From an uncultured Desulfobulbaceae bacterium (lineage in GTDB: Bacteria > Desulfobacterota > Desulfobulbia > Desulfobulbales > Desulfobulbaceae), in contig CAMYOP010000002.1 of NCBI GenBank assembly GCA_947260045.1, positions 1 to 25,421 of the forward strand: 25,421 nt of DNA. The letters are read 5' to 3'. Positions 1 to 8,542 of this stretch are shown piece after piece; position 1 is the stretch's first letter; the number at the start of each line of letters is the position of its first letter. The translations under genes and the position numbers were made by a program. Under the pieces are notes generated by a model. It had not been told where the DNA came from. It saw only the letters and a program-made list of their open reading frames with translations, and searched no databases.

Positions 1-315
1 TTCTGGTTTGCCCGGGTGACCGCCGATTGGATGTTCACCATGGCCTATGCTGCCGATGCACCTGCCAACGACATGCACTGGAAGCATGAAAGGTTTAATA
101 AACTGCTGGTCGAAGCCCGCGGCGAACTCGATCAGAAGAAGAGAAAAGAAATGTACCACGAAATGCAGCAGATTGTGCGAGATGAGGGCGGGGTCATTAT
201 TCCTATAATCGCCAATATGCTTGACGCGGCCAGCACCAAAGTGAAATTTGAAAAGCCTGCCGGAAATCAGGAACTGGATGGATTGAGAATCTGTGAGCGC
301 TGGTGGTTTGCCTGA
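1..315 (+). CDS. Peptide-type ABC transporter substrate-binding protein, C-terminal end (5' truncated by window edge)
   Basis: The frame is open from base 1, so the visible 104 residues are the tail of a longer gene. The segment from WKHERFN through the helix LDQKKRKEMYHEMQQIV to GVIIPI resembles the closing part of family 5 extracellular solute-binding proteins (DppA/OppA/NikA type). There a 'W.n..fd.ll..A....D...R...y...q.iv.e..p.ipl' pattern packs against the ligand-binding cleft. Such proteins are secreted or lipoproteins that deliver peptides, or sometimes nickel or opines, to an inner-membrane permease. The ligand cannot be told from this fragment. No permease or ATPase gene follows, so the rest of the transporter is upstream of the window or elsewhere. 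The codons here look more GC-rich than those of the glycosyltransferase fragment that follows. Confidence 0.8.
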   Translation, partial: FWFARVTADWMFTMAYAADAPANDMHWKHERFNKLLVEARGELDQKKRKEMYHEMQQIVRDEGGVIIPIIANMLDAASTKVKFEKPAGNQELDGLRICERWWFA

Positions 316-436
316 TCCGCATCATACGAGTGCGAAACCAGGCGGTTATATAATCAATGACGAAATTCAGGTAAGGGACTGATAAGACTTCATTGAAACA
401 CCGATTGGCCCTTCGACGGGTTCAAAGCCAATGAAA

Positions 437-477
437 AATTAATGGGCTTACGTATAAATTTCGTAAGCCCATTAATT
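437..477. repeat. Perfect 16-bp inverted repeat, 9-nt spacer
   Basis: The left arm AATTAATGGGCTTACG (437-452) is matched exactly by its reverse complement at 462-477, with spacer TATAAATTT. It lies about 120 bases after the binding-protein stop. It could act as a transcription terminator stem, but no T-run follows the right arm on either strand. It also contains the only possible start codon of the glycosyltransferase fragment (ATG at 442). A remnant of a mobile element, a rearrangement joint or an assembly fold-back are alternatives. Confidence 0.85.
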
Positions 478-1032
478 GACCTCAAAACCCCACAGCAACA
501 GAAAAAAAACAAAATCTTCACCATCACAGCTATTGGCCGCCTTGATGGAGTAAAAGGTTTTGATATTCTCATCAGACAGGCAAGGAGACTCTCTATTGAT
601 TTTCATCTTCAAATAATAGGTGAAGGCCCAGAAAAAGAAAATCTTAGCAAACTCATATCAGAGCTGGATTTGGACAACAAAATTACACTTATGGGCCACC
701 GGGAAAATATTGCTGATCTTATGCACAATAGCCACCTGGTGGTGGTCAGTTCACATGGTGAAGGTTTTAGCTTTGTCCAGGTTGAAGGCATGCTTTATGC
801 TCCTGTCATAATCTCAACACCGGTTGGCATTGCTCAAGAAATATTTCCAGCAGATTTATTGGTGGACCAGCAACGCTTGGCTCAAAAAATTACGGAGGTG
901 TGGACCAATTACGATCAATTCACTGAACTAGTTCAAAAAACCAGGAATAAGCATCTCAATTCATTTTCACATGGCGAAATAGCAAATAAATATCTGAACT
1001 GTTATAGGGATATACTTGAGAAAACCCAATAG
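442..1032 (+). CDS. GT4-type glycosyltransferase, C-terminal domain only (probable 5'-truncated gene)
   Basis: The 196 residues match only the C-terminal, nucleotide-sugar-binding Rossmann domain of GT-B fold family 4 glycosyltransferases. The core begins at ITAIGRLDGVKGFD (residues 28-41), with the usual Arg and Lys that contact the donor phosphates (R33, K38). It continues through LQIIGEGPE (57-64) and the E-x7-E donor motif at E107/E115 (HGEGFSFVQVEG). Complete family members are about 350-400 residues, so the N-terminal acceptor-binding domain is missing. The frame is open upstream only to about position 397, with no other start codon, and no Shine-Dalgarno sequence precedes ATG 442. The ATG sits inside a perfect inverted repeat. 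I infer a decayed or rearranged remnant of a polysaccharide gene. It converges on the O-antigen ligase gene, which fits that context. Confidence 0.7.
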   Translation: MGLRINFVSPLIDLKTPQQQKKNKIFTITAIGRLDGVKGFDILIRQARRLSIDFHLQIIGEGPEKENLSKLISELDLDNKITLMGHRENIADLMHNSHLVVVSSHGEGFSFVQVEGMLYAPVIISTPVGIAQEIFPADLLVDQQRLAQKITEVWTNYDQFTELVQKTRNKHLNSFSHGEIANKYLNCYRDILEKTQ

Positions 1033-1058
1033 CACTATATGAATTAGAATTAGGTTTT

Positions 1059-2240
1059 CTAAGTCTTAAGAGAGGTGGGAAGAAGCAATAAACCTGATAA
1101 AAAGGCAAAATAATGCCCCTGGTGCGAATCAAACAAAAAAGAATTCATTAAACAGCCAGCCGCCATACTCAGTATCACACCTTGGACCAGCCATCGCCTC
1201 TGCTTGTCCAGTTGCAGAGAAGTGTACCACCCTCCGGCAAAGAGTCCGAGAAATAATAGCAAACCGAGTACTCCAAGTTGAACAGCAATGAAGAGATACT
1301 CATTATGCGGATTATCAGTAGCTTTGGTGTTGCTGCCCTTAATGAGTCTATCATGCTCCTGGGTAAAAGACCCGGTCCCATGGCCCCAAAAAGGTTTTTG
1401 CTGTATCAGTGCAACAGAACCCTGCCACCAATCAAAACGCATTCCAAGCGACGTTCTTGATGAACCGTGCTCATAGGTTTGAATTTCATGGAAAGCTTCT
1501 TGCAGACGTCCGCTGAAATTTTTCGACGAATAGACAAAAACAGTAATGGCAAGAGCAAAGAAGACAAAGGCAAACATTAACTGTTTCCAGGCAAACTTCT
1601 GGCAGCAAAAAAGAAGCATTAAAAGCAAAAAGGCTATCATTCCAGTCCTGCCTGGAGCAATAAATATTATGTTGCTAACCGTAAGCAGTAGCAATGGAAA
1701 CCACAGCCACAATTTCGCTTTGCTTGAAAAAACTTTATGAAAAAGCCAAAATGCCAGAATAGCCATGAAAAAGCTATGGGTAATATGATAGGTGATACCA
1801 TGCCCGTAGCGCTCAGATGGAATAAGATCCAGGAACATACCATACGATGCAAGCAGCGAGACAATACAGCCCAGGAAAAAGGCGTTTATGGCCATTGCTG
1901 CATTTTTTCGATGATGGAGAGCTGAAGACATTACTATGGGAAAATATATAAGCTCTCGGTATTTTTTCAGGGCATCAATTCCTTCTTCCAGGCTTGCTGG
2001 TGAATAGAACAAGCCTGCAATAAACACTAGAAAGAGAAGAATAGAGGCTGCACTTATTGGGCTTGATTTGAAAAGTGCCCCAATATCCTTGAAATTACCA
2101 GAACCAAGCCAAAAGAGGACAACAAGGGCTGCGAAAAGTCCCATGAGGGAAGTGGAGAGCGGGATAAAAAAACAGGCAGCGATAAGGACATAGCTACCAG
2201 CCATAGAATTAAATTTCTTGAATTTATCCATATTCATCAT
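1059..2240 (-). CDS. waaL: O-antigen ligase / Wzy_C family membrane protein
   Basis: This 393-residue polytopic protein has about ten hydrophobic segments and a large loop at roughly residues 240-315. It ends that loop with the Wzy_C/WaaL signature GHGTGSFTQEH followed by TDNPHNEYL. H312 in that motif and R198 (APGRTG) correspond to the periplasmic His and Arg needed for ligation in the family. WaaL-type enzymes move O-antigen from undecaprenyl diphosphate onto lipid A-core at the periplasmic face. The gene lies 20 bases downstream of msbA on the same strand, so the two are probably co-transcribed: core export, then O-antigen attachment. The first ATG (2240) is used here, though ATGs two and four codons along are equally possible because no clear ribosome binding site is visible. 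An O-antigen polymerase (Wzy) cannot be excluded from sequence alone. Confidence 0.82.
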   Translation of the reverse strand: MMNMDKFKKFNSMAGSYVLIAACFFIPLSTSLMGLFAALVVLFWLGSGNFKDIGALFKSSPISAASILLFLVFIAGLFYSPASLEEGIDALKKYRELIYFPIVMSSALHHRKNAAMAINAFFLGCIVSLLASYGMFLDLIPSERYGHGITYHITHSFFMAILAFWLFHKVFSSKAKLWLWFPLLLLTVSNIIFIAPGRTGMIAFLLLMLLFCCQKFAWKQLMFAFVFFALAITVFVYSSKNFSGRLQEAFHEIQTYEHGSSRTSLGMRFDWWQGSVALIQQKPFWGHGTGSFTQEHDRLIKGSNTKATDNPHNEYLFIAVQLGVLGLLLFLGLFAGGWYTSLQLDKQRRWLVQGVILSMAAGCLMNSFLFDSHQGHYFAFLSGLLLLPTSLKT

Positions 2241-2260
2241 ATGAACATCAATAGTCCAAT

Positions 2261-3988
2261 CTATCGATATTGCATGCGGTAAAGGAGCTCATATTCTCCA
2301 CGCTGGGCAAGTAATGCATCGTGGTTACCTTCTTCAACAATATTGCCGTCCTTGACCACAATAATACGATCCGCATTGGTTATAGTGGACAACCTGTGGG
2401 CAATGACCACCGTGGTTCTGTTTTTCATGAGGTTTTCCAAGGCTTTTTGAACTTCCCTCTCAGATTCAGTATCAAGAGCAGAGGTGGCCTCATCCAGAAT
2501 TAAAATAGGAGCATTTTTCAGCAAGGCACGGGAAATGGATATTCGTTGGCGTTCACCCCCGGAAAGGCGGGTACCGCCTTCGCCTATGACAGTATCGAAG
2601 CCTTGCGGAAGCTTCTCAATGAATTTTAAGGCATGGGCAGCATCTGCAGCCATTCTAATTTCCTCATCACTTCTTTGCAGATCGCCATAGGCAATATTAT
2701 TACGTACCGTATCATTAAACAAAATAGTTTGCTGGGTGACAATGGCAATTTGATTTCGTAGAGATCGCATTGTGATATCACGGAGATCGTGGCCGTCAAT
2801 ACAAATAGATCCCTGGCTAATTTCAAAAAAACGGGGAATCAGATTGGTAAGAGTTGTCTTGCCACTCCCACTTGGCCCGACAATTGCGAGAGCTTCTCCC
2901 TTTTCAATTTCTAGATTTATCGTCTTCAAGACCTCATCTTCATTATCATAACGAAAAGAAACATCTTTAAAATGAATGGTGTTTTTAAAAGGAGGTAGCT
3001 CCAGAGCATTTTCTTTATCTGTGATGGCAGGTTCAACATCGAGCAGAGAAAAAACCCTGGTTGCAGCAGCCATGCCCTGTTGGATTGTGGAATTGATCCT
3101 GCTGACGCCCTTAACAGGATCATAGGCCATAATGAGTGCGGTCAAAAAAGAGAAAAAATCCCCAGGTGTGGAGTTGCCTTTTATAATTTCATTACCGCCG
3201 AACCAGATAATACAGGCAATGGCTATTCCACCGATAAACTCCATATAAGGGTGCTGTAAGCTTCGATATTTTGCATCTTTTATTACTATGTTAAACAGTT
3301 TCTGAACCTGACGTTGAAAACGTTTGTTTTCATACTGCTCCATGCCAAAAGCTTTTACTATCCTGTTACCAGTAATTGTTTCATGGAGAATATTGGAAAC
3401 CTTTGCTGTTTCCTCCTGGGAACTGGTGCTCAATTTTCTAAATTTTCTGCCGAAAAACACTATGGACATAAAAGAAAGGGGAAGAATGGCAAAGGTGAGA
3501 AGAGCTAAACGCCAGTTCATATAAAAAATTATTCCAAGAAAAATAGCCACTTGAAAAATATCTCGCAAAATGGATACCAGAGCATTGGAAACCGCTCCCT
3601 GCATCAGATTAACATCGGCTATAACACGAGAAATTAAGGTCCCAGTAGGCATGGAACTAAAAAAAGAAAGCGGCTGGGAATGCACGTGCTCAAATATCTG
3701 GGTGCGAAGATTTTTGATTACGGATTGACCAATAAATTCCAGTAAATAATTATAAAGGTAATAGAAAACACCCTTAAAGAAAAAGACAGCCATTACGACA
3801 ACTGTCAATATTTTGAGAAGATCCATGCTCTTTCCTATTAACACCTTGTCAAGAAGAGGTTTAATAAGATAGGCCTGTGCACCGGAAAATGCAGCGACTA
3901 AGATCATAGCTATCACGGCAATAAGCAGCTTTCCCTTAAACGGTTCTATTACAACGTAGAGCCTTGATAGTATTTCTTTATTGGTCAT
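2261..3988 (-). CDS. msbA: Lipid A-core flippase, ABC half-transporter MsbA
   Basis: The protein is 575 residues, the usual MsbA length. Residues 1-310 hold six membrane helices of the type I exporter fold. The nucleotide-binding domain follows: Walker A GPSGSGKTT (371-379), Q-loop near 419, signature LSGGE (475-479), Walker B LILDE (496-500), D-loop SALD and H-loop H531. MsbA dimers flip lipid A-core from the inner to the outer leaflet of the inner membrane. Adjacency to the O-antigen ligase supports this over a generic multidrug exporter. Upstream lies a 230-base gap holding a hairpin repeat, so msbA may have its own promoter rather than depend on the U32 gene. The start ATG at 3988 has only a weak purine stretch before it. 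Confidence 0.9.
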   Translation of the reverse strand: MTNKEILSRLYVVIEPFKGKLLIAVIAMILVAAFSGAQAYLIKPLLDKVLIGKSMDLLKILTVVVMAVFFFKGVFYYLYNYLLEFIGQSVIKNLRTQIFEHVHSQPLSFFSSMPTGTLISRVIADVNLMQGAVSNALVSILRDIFQVAIFLGIIFYMNWRLALLTFAILPLSFMSIVFFGRKFRKLSTSSQEETAKVSNILHETITGNRIVKAFGMEQYENKRFQRQVQKLFNIVIKDAKYRSLQHPYMEFIGGIAIACIIWFGGNEIIKGNSTPGDFFSFLTALIMAYDPVKGVSRINSTIQQGMAAATRVFSLLDVEPAITDKENALELPPFKNTIHFKDVSFRYDNEDEVLKTINLEIEKGEALAIVGPSGSGKTTLTNLIPRFFEISQGSICIDGHDLRDITMRSLRNQIAIVTQQTILFNDTVRNNIAYGDLQRSDEEIRMAADAAHALKFIEKLPQGFDTVIGEGGTRLSGGERQRISISRALLKNAPILILDEATSALDTESEREVQKALENLMKNRTTVVIAHRLSTITNADRIIVVKDGNIVEEGNHDALLAQRGEYELLYRMQYR

Positions 3989-4030
3989 TTATACCCGGGT
4001 GTTAAAGATAAGGTTAATTTACTAATATTT

Positions 4031-4188
4031 GACAGACTCGTAAAAAGTCTGTCACTGACTAAAAGATGGCTAAGCTAAAATTTCGATATACACGGAGTGT
4101 CATTTTTTCAGGGACGAAGACATACATCAGGTATGTTGAGTGTCTGAAAAATTAACACGACACAGTAGATCGGACTTTTTACGGCGTC
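4031..4188. repeat. MITE/REP-like element: extended imperfect hairpin between the U32 gene and msbA
   Basis: The ends are related inverted copies. GACTCGTAAAAAGTC (4035-4049) pairs with GACTTTTTACGGCGTC (4173-4188), sharing an 11-base identical core. The left end is itself a perfect 8-bp palindrome, GACAGACT...AGTCTGTC (4031-4053). Inside, 4097-4111 pairs with 4144-4158 at 13 of 15 positions, and the tip is ACATAC-ATCAG-GTATGT (4120-4136). The whole about 158-base stretch can fold into one long stem. It has no useful open reading frame. This is the form of a non-autonomous mobile repeat; copy number cannot be judged from one window, and no second copy is visible here. Confidence 0.7.
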
Positions 4189-4218
4189 ATCAATATTTAC
4201 GCTAAAAAAAGAGTCGGA

Positions 4219-5067
4219 CTATAACAAATTCTTTTTGAAATTTCCCGACAAAATCGGTACGCGCTTATCTGTTTTTTGCAGAAGTGTTAAAAATGTTGCC
4301 ACCTCTTTTCGAAGGGGAGAGCCTGATAAATCAATAACAAAATAGTCGGGCCCAATTGCTTCCAGATCATCACGCCACTGCAGGAGAGAAAATGGCAGGG
4401 TTGAGCGAGCGTGGGTAATTCCATCCTTTTGCAAAAGAAGAAATTTCTCGTTTTTTGGACTTGTTATATTTTGATGGGGAGCAAGATGTTTGGCTTTCAG
4501 TCGTGCTGTAAACAAAGAAGGTCTTCCGTAAACCAATAATCCAACTTCAACTCTCTCTTTCTTCTCATTGGGATTTGTTCCAAAATGGCGATTCATTTCG
4601 ATAGCAGATGAAAAAGTATCTTGATCCGTTTCAAAGGAAAACTGAGAACCCATAATGTTCATTTGTCCAATTGCTTTTAACGAAGCGCTGTTTAAGACGT
4701 TGAAGGTATAGTCACCATAGAGGGAACATTTTTTGAGATTTTGCCCCTTTCCCTGGGTATTAAATAATCGAACCTGTGAATAATGGCCAAGTTGGAAACT
4801 ATTGAATCCCTGGGCCACTAGATAATCTATTCTTTGTTGAAATAGTTCAAGATCTTTCTCCTGGATAACAGGAGGCAGACTCCAAATAATTTTTCGTATA
4901 TATTTCTTTAATTTGTTGCCGTAGCCTCTTTTTGATTCTGCATCCTTCAGTTTTATTGGGATAATATATTTCGCTGGATTTACAGGTAAACGTTGATAGA
5001 CATCGCTCAGTGAAACAAGGCGAACCCACCAGTTAATATTGGCCTGTCCCCTGCGACCATGGTCAGT
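4219..5067 (-). pseudogene. C-terminal continuation of the U32 peptidase-family gene beyond an in-frame TAA
   Basis: After the TAA at 5068-5070 the same reading frame stays open for 282 more codons. It begins TDHGRRGQANINWWVRLVSLSDV and ends GNFKKNLL. The start of this piece has no ATG, GTG or TTG until the GTG at 4818, and that GTG lies mid-domain without a ribosome binding site. The segment is therefore best read as the distal part of the upstream gene rather than a separate gene. It is rich in aromatic and basic residues and looks like the accessory C-terminal region found in long U32 proteins. I do not recognise a named domain. Joined to the upstream part the product would be about 757 residues. 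If the stop is real, this part is untranslated or needs readthrough. Confidence 0.65.
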
Positions 5068-6492
5068 TTATTTTCTGTACTTTTTCCTTACCTGCTTTTC
5101 TCTAGACAAAGTTTTTTCTTGCCCAGCAAGAGAGATAAGAATTTTTTCAATATTTCTTCTATTAACAGTTAATTCTTTCTTTTTTCTGACAAAATCGGAT
5201 TTTTTGGTATTTCGATCAACCTTTTTGCGCGAGACAACATCAATTTTGAAGAGCTTGCCTTTGGTTGTGCTTTTCCCTTTTCTACCTGGTAGTTCAGTAC
5301 TTGTTACCACCGATATTTTTTGGCCTTTCTGACCTTTAGCAAGGGACTGTTTACCAACAGTTATTTTGTGCAGGCTAAAGCTTCTCTGTTCACCTGAGAC
5401 TTCATCCATAAAACGAAGCCTGTCGCCAACACTAACCTCCTGGTGCAGTTGCAAAGAAAGGTATGTTGTTGGTCGACCATCTCTTTCTCTTCTCACCTGG
5501 ATATTTGAAACAGCACCCAAAAACAGGCCACTTGAGCCGGACATGTGAGGTGTAATCACATCTGTTGGCATGGAACTCTGGAAAAAACCCTGCGCCCTTT
5601 TTCTTCCCATTGCATGGTCAAGTAATTGATGTGCTTCTTGCAATGCTTTTTTACGATCTGATTCTAGATCTCCAATGGTATCAATGGCAAGACGGTATGC
5701 CTGAACAGTCTTTCGTACATATTCAGCACTTTTCAAACGACCTTCTATTTTGAGACTGGAAACACCTGCATTAGCAAGTTCAGGTAAAAAATCAATGCCG
5801 CAAAGGTCGTTCATTGAAAACAGGTAACCACCTTTTCCACCTGAAGATCCTTTCTTTTTATATCCTTTTTGCTGAGACCATTGATATCTCCGTCGGCACG
5901 GTTGAACACATTGCCCTCTGAGGCTTGATTTTCCTCCATGCAAACTACTGAAAAGGCATAGCCCTGAATAACTAAAACACATTGCCCCATGGATAAAAAC
6001 TTCCAACTCAGCTTTGCTTTTGGTCTGAATGATTTTCATTTCACCAAGGGTCAGTTCCCTTGCAAGAACTACCCTTTCAAAGCCTATACTGCTTAGATAC
6101 TCAGCAGCCATAGAATTATGAACGGACATGAGGGTTGAAGCATGTAGATGAAGGTTGGGAAAATATTTGCGAGCTATATGGTAAATGCCAAGGTCCTGAA
6201 TAATTAGCGCATCAGGATTACATTGAGACAATAATGAGAGCGCTTCAACCACCTTGGGAATTTCTCCCTCTTTCACCAGACTATTCATGGCCACATAAAG
6301 CTTTTTATCATGACGGTGGCTATGTTCAGCTAAAGAAAATATGTCTTGAAATGTAAAATCTTTGGCAAGAGCCCTGGCATTAAAACCTGGTGCCCCGACA
6401 TAAACTGCATCTGCGCCCTGTTCAAGGGCAGCTTCGAAGGCTGAAAAAGTACCCGCAGGAGCAAGCAATTCCATTTTTGGTGGTATGCTCAA
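5068..6492 (-). CDS. U32 peptidase-family protein (collagenase-like), interrupted by in-frame TAA
   Basis: The 474 residues open with MELLAPAG (7-14), the hallmark N-terminus of the family, and continue with ADAVYVGAPGFNARA. The cysteine pattern C172-x6-C179-x15-C195-x35-C231 closely matches the spacing of the [4Fe-4S] ligands described for UbiU. C199 offers a further ligand. Family members act in tRNA or rRNA hydroxylation, O2-independent ubiquinone hydroxylation or proteolysis; which applies here is unclear. Residues about 330-420 form a beta-rich C-terminal domain, then comes a very Lys/Arg-rich linker that ends at TAA. The frame continues unbroken afterwards (4219-5067). The TTG at 6492 overlaps the kinase stop as TTGA. 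The ATG at 6474 would give a more typical N-terminus. Neither has a strong ribosome binding site. Confidence 0.8.
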   Translation of the reverse strand: MSIPPKMELLAPAGTFSAFEAALEQGADAVYVGAPGFNARALAKDFTFQDIFSLAEHSHRHDKKLYVAMNSLVKEGEIPKVVEALSLLSQCNPDALIIQDLGIYHIARKYFPNLHLHASTLMSVHNSMAAEYLSSIGFERVVLARELTLGEMKIIQTKSKAELEVFIHGAMCFSYSGLCLFSSLHGGKSSLRGQCVQPCRRRYQWSQQKGYKKKGSSGGKGGYLFSMNDLCGIDFLPELANAGVSSLKIEGRLKSAEYVRKTVQAYRLAIDTIGDLESDRKKALQEAHQLLDHAMGRKRAQGFFQSSMPTDVITPHMSGSSGLFLGAVSNIQVRRERDGRPTTYLSLQLHQEVSVGDRLRFMDEVSGEQRSFSLHKITVGKQSLAKGQKGQKISVVTSTELPGRKGKSTTKGKLFKIDVVSRKKVDRNTKKSDFVRKKKELTVNRRNIEKILISLAGQEKTLSREKQVRKKYRK

Positions 6493-7967
6493 GAGGCTGA
6501 ATCCAAAAGATCTGGTGATATATCTGTGGAGGAGAGAGGAAGAATAAAGAAAAAATTATTGCCATAAGAGGTCGGCTCATAGCCTACTGAGCCACCATGC
6601 ATCTCTATTACATAACGGATGAAAGCCAAACCATGCCCTGTACCAGGGACACCATCACTATCTTTACCGCGTATTCCTTCTTCAAGGACGCTGGTCCTTT
6701 CAGCTATTGATAAATGTGGACCTGTTGTGAAAACATTAAATTTAATGCCTTTTCCAACAAAATTTCCATAGTCGTTTACCAGTTCGCGACCATAGGCCAT
6801 GGCTTTTCTGGCATTACCAGAATGATCAATAATTTCTTTTGTATATTTTGCTGCATTTGAGAAAAGGTTTGCATAGACTTGAGCAAGCAGACCGACATCC
6901 ACTCGAACCTGAAACTCTTCTTCTAAAATATTTTTGGGCCGTTCGACTGTTATTTTTGCTGTCCGTAATCTGCTTGCATAAAAATCAAGTTGCGGCAATA
7001 TCACATCTTTTTCAATGGAACAAGACTGGAGACGGAGTACCAGCTGCCCTCTCTCAAAGTGTTCTCGCCGAAAGAGACTTTCCAGAAATAAACTGATATT
7101 TGCGTGATGTTTTACCAATTGCTGGTGTTGATGCAATAAGTCTTCCCGCAAGACAGCTACCTTGTCTATACACTGGTCATAATCGGGTTTTTCAACCTCG
7201 ACCCTCGCCATCTCTTTAATATCATTTCTAAAATTATCGACTTTATGGATATTTTTTCGTAGAAGATTAAAGAGATGTTTGAAATACATATTGGGCACAA
7301 TGACATTATGCTCAATATCCATCACCAAATTATTTATAAACCGTATATGCTCTACATTTTGCAGTGCTATCAATCTATTATGAAGGTTATAGCCAATTCG
7401 GTTACTATATTTTGTAAAGAAAAATTTGTCGGCTTCTGAGAGCTCATTTAAAGGATGAACTTCCAACATACCGAGAATTCGATTTGCAGTAGCTATGGCT
7501 GCATCGTCTGCTGAAGAAAATAATTTTGTTTCCTCCTTTTCCTGCTCACTCGTATCACCCTCACGGGTTACTGATGGTGGTGATTTTCTATAGATGGGGA
7601 TAAGGTAAGAATTTTCAGCTTCATAGGGTCTTTGGGAAAGTTTGATTGGCTCCTGCGCTGTTTGCGGTTTTTCCAGGACACCCTGAACGCAGTCACAAAC
7701 CAGTAGCAAGGTAGATTGTTCCTTATCATAGAGATATAAGGCCGTTTCAAAGCCAGTCATCTCAAGGGGAACAGCTACACATATTCTGTAAAAATCTTCA
7801 AGAGAGTCAAACTCCTGGGCAAGATCAAAAAAAGTTTTCAAAAAATCATTATATCGACGGCCAAACTCATATCGAAGATAATTATCTGATTTTTCTAAAA
7901 CTCTTTGGCGTATTTTGGCAAATTCACCATTATCATGTAATACATCACCATTGTGCAATGCCATCAC
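6489..7967 (-). CDS. Soluble sensor histidine kinase with GAF-like N-terminal region
   Basis: This 492-residue protein has no membrane segment. Residues about 40-200 look like a GAF sensory domain (SLEDFYRICVAVPLEMTGFETALYLYD). The C-terminal half has an HATPase_c domain: N-box QVYANLFSNAAKY with N367 and N371, and the nucleotide loop GTGHG (442-446) followed by LAFIRYVIEMHGG. The helical pair at about 200-300 would be the dimerisation region. H220 in MDIEHNVIVPN is the best candidate phosphoacceptor, although the usual H-(D/E)-x-(R/K)-x-P box is not intact. No response-regulator gene is adjacent. The gene starts at GTG 7967 or the next codon, ATG 7964. It lies 33 bases after pyrR, and its stop overlaps the start of the U32 gene, so it belongs to the same transcription unit. 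The signal it senses is unknown. Confidence 0.75.
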   Translation of the reverse strand: MMALHNGDVLHDNGEFAKIRQRVLEKSDNYLRYEFGRRYNDFLKTFFDLAQEFDSLEDFYRICVAVPLEMTGFETALYLYDKEQSTLLLVCDCVQGVLEKPQTAQEPIKLSQRPYEAENSYLIPIYRKSPPSVTREGDTSEQEKEETKLFSSADDAAIATANRILGMLEVHPLNELSEADKFFFTKYSNRIGYNLHNRLIALQNVEHIRFINNLVMDIEHNVIVPNMYFKHLFNLLRKNIHKVDNFRNDIKEMARVEVEKPDYDQCIDKVAVLREDLLHQHQQLVKHHANISLFLESLFRREHFERGQLVLRLQSCSIEKDVILPQLDFYASRLRTAKITVERPKNILEEEFQVRVDVGLLAQVYANLFSNAAKYTKEIIDHSGNARKAMAYGRELVNDYGNFVGKGIKFNVFTTGPHLSIAERTSVLEEGIRGKDSDGVPGTGHGLAFIRYVIEMHGGSVGYEPTSYGNNFFFILPLSSTDISPDLLDSAS

Positions 7968-8000
7968 CTATGTTTGCTTTTTCGCAGTGGAGGATTCATC

Positions 8001-8534
8001 TTATTTTCTGGTTATTACAACCTCATCTCTTCCTGCTTTTTCCTCAAGCAATACATCCACTCTCTCATCATGTTTGGCACCAATTGCCATTCCAACATAA
8101 TCAGGCTGTATAGGCAACTCTCTACCGCCCCTGTCGATCAAGCTGGCAAGCTGAATGGATTTAGGCCGTCCATAATCCATAATGGCGTCCATGGCTGCTC
8201 TGATTGTGCGTCCTGTAAAAATAACATCATCAACAAGAATAATTTTTTTCTGATCCACTGAAAAACCAATGTCAGTTTTTTTAACAATGGGATTATGTGA
8301 TATCAAACTCCAATCATCACGGTACAAGGTAATATCAAGATTTCCTAATAAGACAGGTTCATCATCTTCCTGGGATAATCGAGTTCGTATACGGTCGGCA
8401 AGATAGACTCCTCCTGTATGAATTCCAATCAAGGCAAGGTCCTGGAGACCGTGATTACGCTCCAGTATTTCAAGGCTGATACGGTCTAGACTACGGTTAA
8501 TATCCTGACCTTTGCTTATAACTTGTTTTGTCAT
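8001..8534 (-). CDS. pyrR: PyrR: pyr operon regulator / uracil phosphoribosyltransferase
   Basis: The product is 177 residues from ATG 8534. The PRPP-binding loop KKIILVDDVIFTGRT lies near residues 96-110, and the PyrR-typical segments GIHTGG, DITLYRDD and LIDRGGRELPI are present. In Gram-positive bacteria PyrR binds pyr mRNA as an attenuator and has weak uracil phosphoribosyltransferase activity. In Gram-negatives the RNA-binding role is often unproven, and no pyr attenuator is visible in this window. I chose ATG 8534 because it lies 8 bases after the purN stop with a GTGAGAAC purine stretch before it. The frame extends upstream to a TTG at 8558, but that would overlap purN. The position directly after purN hints at joint control of nucleotide metabolism. 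Confidence 0.88.
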   Translation of the reverse strand: MTKQVISKGQDINRSLDRISLEILERNHGLQDLALIGIHTGGVYLADRIRTRLSQEDDEPVLLGNLDITLYRDDWSLISHNPIVKKTDIGFSVDQKKIILVDDVIFTGRTIRAAMDAIMDYGRPKSIQLASLIDRGGRELPIQPDYVGMAIGAKHDERVDVLLEEKAGRDEVVITRK

Positions 8535-8542
8535 ATCAGTTC

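Noticed and set aside
394..396. TGA upstream of the GT4 fragment as a possible readthrough codon restoring a longer gene
   Set aside because: The translation before it shows no glycosyltransferase N-terminal domain and further stops follow upstream.
5068..5070. TAA in the U32 gene as a recoded amino acid codon
   Set aside because: Selenocysteine uses UGA and pyrrolysine uses UAG. No hairpin comparable to the one at 16581 was seen, so a nonsense change or error is more likely.
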